Source: Chloroflexota bacterium
Lineage (GTDB): Bacteria; Chloroflexota; Anaerolineae; Anaerolineales; Anaerolineaceae
Direction of reading: 5' to 3'
DNA: 11,230 nt
Assembly: GCA_011053085.1 (NCBI GenBank)
Contig: DSBE01000153.1
Span: 1-11,230 of the forward strand
Positions 8,612-11,230 of this stretch are shown piece by piece. Position numbers and translations under genes: made by a program. How positions within the stretch are numbered: position 1 is the first letter of the stretch; each line of letters begins with the position of its first letter. The notes beneath the pieces were generated by a model. The model searched no databases. It was not told the origin of the DNA and was given only the letters and a program-made list of their open reading frames with translations.

Positions 8612-8637
8612 TGACATATAGTACACGGAGGTATCCC

Positions 8638-9462
8638 ATGAGCCTGAACCAAATCAATTTCAATCGTCTTCGCAATTCTTCAGACCGGCGTTCGCTTTTT
8701 TTGGGCGTGTTGATCGTCGGGGCTTTGATCCTGTTTGAGGTGTTCAACTTTTCTACCACCCATTTTGCCCTGCAGGACCTGCTGGGTGACCTGAAGACCC
8801 TCGGCATCCGCTGGGCAACCTTGCTGTCACTGGCTTTCTGTGCCATTGACTTCGCCGGCATCTCACGCATGTTCTCACCAGAGCAGGGGCGTGATGAACC
8901 GCGAGAGATCTGGTTTTTGTTTGGCGCCTGGCTTTTGGCTGCCACCATGAACGCTTCACTCACCTGGTGGGGGGTGTCGATGGCGATCTCTAACCATTCT
9001 ATTCAGAGTGCGGTGATTATTGACAGCAGCAAAATCCTGCAGGTGGTGCCTTTGTTCGTTGCCATTCTGGTGTGGGTCATTCGCGTGCTGGTGATCGGCA
9101 CCATCGGCAGCCTGGGTGAGCAGATGTTGTGGGGGCAGCAGCCCAGGATGGCGAATCGCAGCAGAAGCTTGCGCAGTTCTCGCCAGCCAGTCAGTGCCGC
9201 ACGCCAGGCGCAACCACGCAGCAATTCTTCCCCTGCCCGTTTCTCTGCACCGATGGCACAGGAAAAACGCTCCAGCCGGGAAGAACCGGTTCGCATCAAT
9301 GCCGCCACCGCCCATCCGCCGGTCAGTGCCGCCATGCCACGTGAGAATGCCGTCTACCGTCCTAATCGCCGCTTCCAAAGCGCAGAGCCAACCTATCATC
9401 AGTTGAACACCCTGGGAAACGAGGCTGACAACCTTACATCACAATCCATGCGCAAGATGTAA
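8638..9462 (+). CDS. Four-TM membrane protein with basic disordered tail
   Basis: 274 residues; I do not recognise the family. Hydrophobic segments lie at about 19-37, 57-78, 91-116 and 134-156. The C-terminal 110 residues are hydrophilic and rich in Ser, Arg, Pro, Gln and Ala (for example RSRSLRSSRQP), probably disordered and cytoplasmic by the positive-inside rule. TM2 contains Asp71 and Cys68, and TM3 contains Asn105 and a WW pair at 110-111. No enzymatic motif is seen. ATG 8638 is chosen because GGAGGT sits five bases upstream; the frame extends to a TTG at 8611, but that lies within the promoter. The gene is monocistronic, with its own operator-bearing promoter and its own terminator, which suggests inducible expression. 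Confidence 0.85.
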   Translation: MSLNQINFNRLRNSSDRRSLFLGVLIVGALILFEVFNFSTTHFALQDLLGDLKTLGIRWATLLSLAFCAIDFAGISRMFSPEQGRDEPREIWFLFGAWLLAATMNASLTWWGVSMAISNHSIQSAVIIDSSKILQVVPLFVAILVWVIRVLVIGTIGSLGEQMLWGQQPRMANRSRSLRSSRQPVSAARQAQPRSNSSPARFSAPMAQEKRSSREEPVRINAATAHPPVSAAMPRENAVYRPNRRFQSAEPTYHQLNTLGNEADNLTSQSMRKM

Positions 9463-9484
9463 ACTTCGATCCCCTACCACCACA

Positions 9485-9516
9485 AAATCACCCATTCGGA
9501 AACGAGTGGGTGATTT
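9485..9516 (+). terminator. Rho-independent terminator with GAAA tetraloop
   Basis: Positions 9485-9498 pair with 9503-9516 over 14 bp (one G-T wobble), closing a GAAA tetraloop at 9499-9502. The plus strand continues GTTTACTG. It sits 22 bases after the stop of the four-TM gene. Confidence 0.85.
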
Positions 9517-9591
9517 GTTTACTGAAAAGGAGTATGCAGCGAGGCTATTTTTCGTTACAATAACTACAGGGCATGTCGTTGTTGTAGATAC

Positions 9592-9617
9592 TATACTACG
9601 GTGAATACATGGGAGAG
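9592..9617 (+). promoter_or_regulatory. Candidate -10 and ribosome site of the kinase gene
   Basis: TATACT (9592-9597) is a 5-of-6 match to the -10 consensus, but no -35 is visible at 16-18 bases. A second candidate, TACAAT (9556-9561), also lacks a -35. GGGAGAG (9611-9617), eight bases before ATG 9626, is a good ribosome binding site and decides the kinase start. Confidence 0.4.
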
Positions 9618-9625
9618 CGCATTCA

Positions 9626-11230
9626 ATGACAAGTTTAATCGGTTCACGCATCGACCGTTATGAGATTGTTTCACAATTGGGCGAAGGGGGCATGGCGACA
9701 GTTTATAAGGCCTACGATACGCGTCTGGAGCGATATGTCGCGCTGAAGGTGATCACAGCCAACCAGCAAACTTCGCAGCAGTATCTGCAGCGGTTTGAGC
9801 GTGAGGCCAAATCGCTGGCGAAACTTGCCCACTCTAACATAGTTCAGGTGCATGACTACGGCGAACAAAACGGCACACCTTATCTGGTGATGGAGTTCAT
9901 TGAGGGCGGCACCCTCAAAAGTCAGATGGGTACCCCGCATGCGGTTCATTATGCCGCCAATTTGCTGGCGCCAGTGGCACAGGCGTTGGAATTCGCCCAC
10001 AAGCAAAATATCATCCATCGGGATGTAAAACCAGCCAACATTCTCATCCGTAAAAGCGGGCAGCCCATGCTCTCGGACTTTGGTATCGCCAAAGTGCTGG
10101 AGGTTAATGAGCCTGCTTTGACCCAACTGGGGGTCGGCATTGGCACGCCTGAGTATATGGCGCCGGAACAGGGGCAAGGCGCTGCTGTTGATCACCGTGC
10201 TGATGTGTATTCGCTGGGGGTGGTGTTCTACGAGATGGTCACCGGCCGCAAACCTTTCCGCGCCGATACACCCATGGCGGTGGTTTGGAAACAAGCCACC
10301 GAACCGCTGCCCGACCCGCGTTTGTATGTGCCGACACTACCCGCGAATGTGGTGGCGGTGCTGCAAAAAGCCTTGCAGAAACGACCAGATGACCGCTACC
10401 AGGATATGGGCCAGTTCGCGGCTGCTTTGCAGAAGTTGGCGGATGAACAACCCACGGCGACCAGCCTGGAATCAGCAACTGTGATGCGTCCCAGACCCCG
10501 TACGGTGGCGCCAACCCAACCTGATTTTCAACCCGCCCCTCCGCCCGTTTACCCAAAAGCAAACACAGGTTATAGGGCTGATCCGCTTCCGCCGCAGGAA
10601 GTCCGTATGCCGGCATACTCACCGCCAGTGAAGAAAAAACGCATGGCGTGGTGGGTGTGGGTGATCATTGGTGGAGCTTTGCTGGGTATGTTAGCCTGTG
10701 GTGCGCTGGTTATCTTTGGCGCGCTTGATTTTCTGCTGGCACCGACCGTTACCCCCCGTCCGACCGCCACTTTGCGGCCGACATTCACCCGTGAACCGAC
10801 TGCCACCGAAACACCACCACCTACCCTCACACCGACTGTAGCCCCGACTGCGACCCCTGAACCTACCTGGACACCGGTCAGCGACACTTCCAACCCGCTG
10901 GTTCTTTGCTATTCTCAAATTTCTCCCTACCTGTTGGAGGGTTTGACCCCGGTGTTTTGTGATCAGTTCAATGATAACAGCCAGGGCTGGGTTGAGGGAG
11001 AGACTGACGATGACTACCGCAAACAGGTCAGTTATACTGATGGTGAGTTCTTGTGGTGGGAAATCGCTGCCAAGCGCGGTGTGATGACCTATGAGGTCTT
11101 CCCCGATCGTTACGTTTATGGCGATTTCGGCGCACAGGTGGACATCATCCGCGTTTCTGGCGCCACCAATGTGGATGCAGGCCTTGTGTTCAGAACCGAT
11201 CAGAGCGCTGGTTCCTATTACTTCGTTACC
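9626..11230 (+). CDS. Transmembrane Ser/Thr protein kinase (partial, 3' end missing)
   Basis: Hanks-type kinase open for 535 codons to the window edge. Kinase domain about 12-275: glycine loop LGEGGMATVY (18-27), ATP Lys41 in VALK, helix C Glu60, catalytic HRDVKPAN (131-138), DFG (151-153), and activation segment GTPEYMAPEQ (173-182). All catalytic residues are present and the RD motif suggests control by activation-loop phosphorylation. A Pro-rich juxtamembrane region (about 290-335) is followed by KKKR and one TM segment (about 341-371). Next is a Thr/Pro linker (about 373-420), then an extracellular domain beginning FCDQFNDNSQGWVEG. This resembles concanavalin-like (DUF1080/LamG-type) domains attached to Chloroflexota kinases, rather than PASTA repeats. 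It is presumably a sensor that passes an outside signal to cytoplasmic phosphorylation; the ligand is unknown. Confidence 0.95.
   Translation, partial: MTSLIGSRIDRYEIVSQLGEGGMATVYKAYDTRLERYVALKVITANQQTSQQYLQRFEREAKSLAKLAHSNIVQVHDYGEQNGTPYLVMEFIEGGTLKSQMGTPHAVHYAANLLAPVAQALEFAHKQNIIHRDVKPANILIRKSGQPMLSDFGIAKVLEVNEPALTQLGVGIGTPEYMAPEQGQGAAVDHRADVYSLGVVFYEMVTGRKPFRADTPMAVVWKQATEPLPDPRLYVPTLPANVVAVLQKALQKRPDDRYQDMGQFAAALQKLADEQPTATSLESATVMRPRPRTVAPTQPDFQPAPPPVYPKANTGYRADPLPPQEVRMPAYSPPVKKKRMAWWVWVIIGGALLGMLACGALVIFGALDFLLAPTVTPRPTATLRPTFTREPTATETPPPTLTPTVAPTATPEPTWTPVSDTSNPLVLCYSQISPYLLEGLTPVFCDQFNDNSQGWVEGETDDDYRKQVSYTDGEFLWWEIAAKRGVMTYEVFPDRYVYGDFGAQVDIIRVSGATNVDAGLVFRTDQSAGSYYFVT

Noticed and set aside
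8611..8637. Upstream TTG start for the four-TM protein
   Set aside because: It lies at the promoter -10 and transcript start, whereas ATG 8638 has GGAGGT at ideal spacing.
10570..10893. Val/Gly repeat protein on the minus strand (VGVRVGGGV-like)
   Set aside because: The repeats are the complement of the Thr/Pro linker and TM region of the kinase; the periodicity comes from ACC/CCG codons on the other strand.

Overview
The window reads as chromosomal DNA of a Chloroflexota bacterium, most likely Anaerolineae. This is inferred from three traits: a lipoprotein and a membrane Ser/Thr kinase that both carry Thr/Pro-rich linkers (TPTP-like), a kinase ending in a concanavalin-like extracellular domain, and an archaeal/eukaryotic-type prolyl-tRNA synthetase. 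No rRNA, tRNA, CRISPR array, transposase or phage gene is visible. The region looks like ordinary core and lineage-specific genome, not a mobile island.

Layout. Bases 1-48 are probably the tail of a plus-strand gene, closed by a strong hairpin terminator (203-236). A minus-strand gene (279-1052) encodes a two-TM membrane protein resembling the GIDE domain family. From the shared upstream region, a plus-strand operon runs proS (1279-2718), an all-helical HEAT-like protein (2752-3579) and a Sir2 deacetylase (3576-4349). The last two overlap by ATGA. The operon converges, with a 13-base gap, on a minus-strand gene (4363-5535) fusing an N-terminal rhodanese to a persulfide-dioxygenase-like metallo-beta-lactamase fold. 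Divergent from that is a lipoprotein gene (5720-6883) with a predicted Rossmann/GATase-like domain. It shares a bidirectional terminator (6933-6956) with a convergent, membrane-anchored M20 peptidase (6979-8472, minus).

The divergent region 8473-8637 is the most structured regulatory DNA here. It holds a perfect 22-bp palindrome with a GAAC-AATT-GTTC core, lying over the spacer and -10 of a clear sigma70-type promoter. That promoter drives a four-TM protein with a long basic tail (8638-9462), followed by a GAAA-tetraloop terminator. A Ser/Thr protein kinase starts at 9626 and runs off the window end.

How the genes fit together. ProRS and the sirtuin appear co-transcribed (translation plus NAD-dependent deacylation). 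The rhodanese/dioxygenase fusion probably handles sulfane sulfur. The lipoprotein, M20 enzyme, four-TM protein and kinase are all envelope-associated. I found no convincing new multi-gene system. The best leads are the operator-controlled four-TM protein, the GIDE-like protein, and the domain order of the sulfur enzyme.
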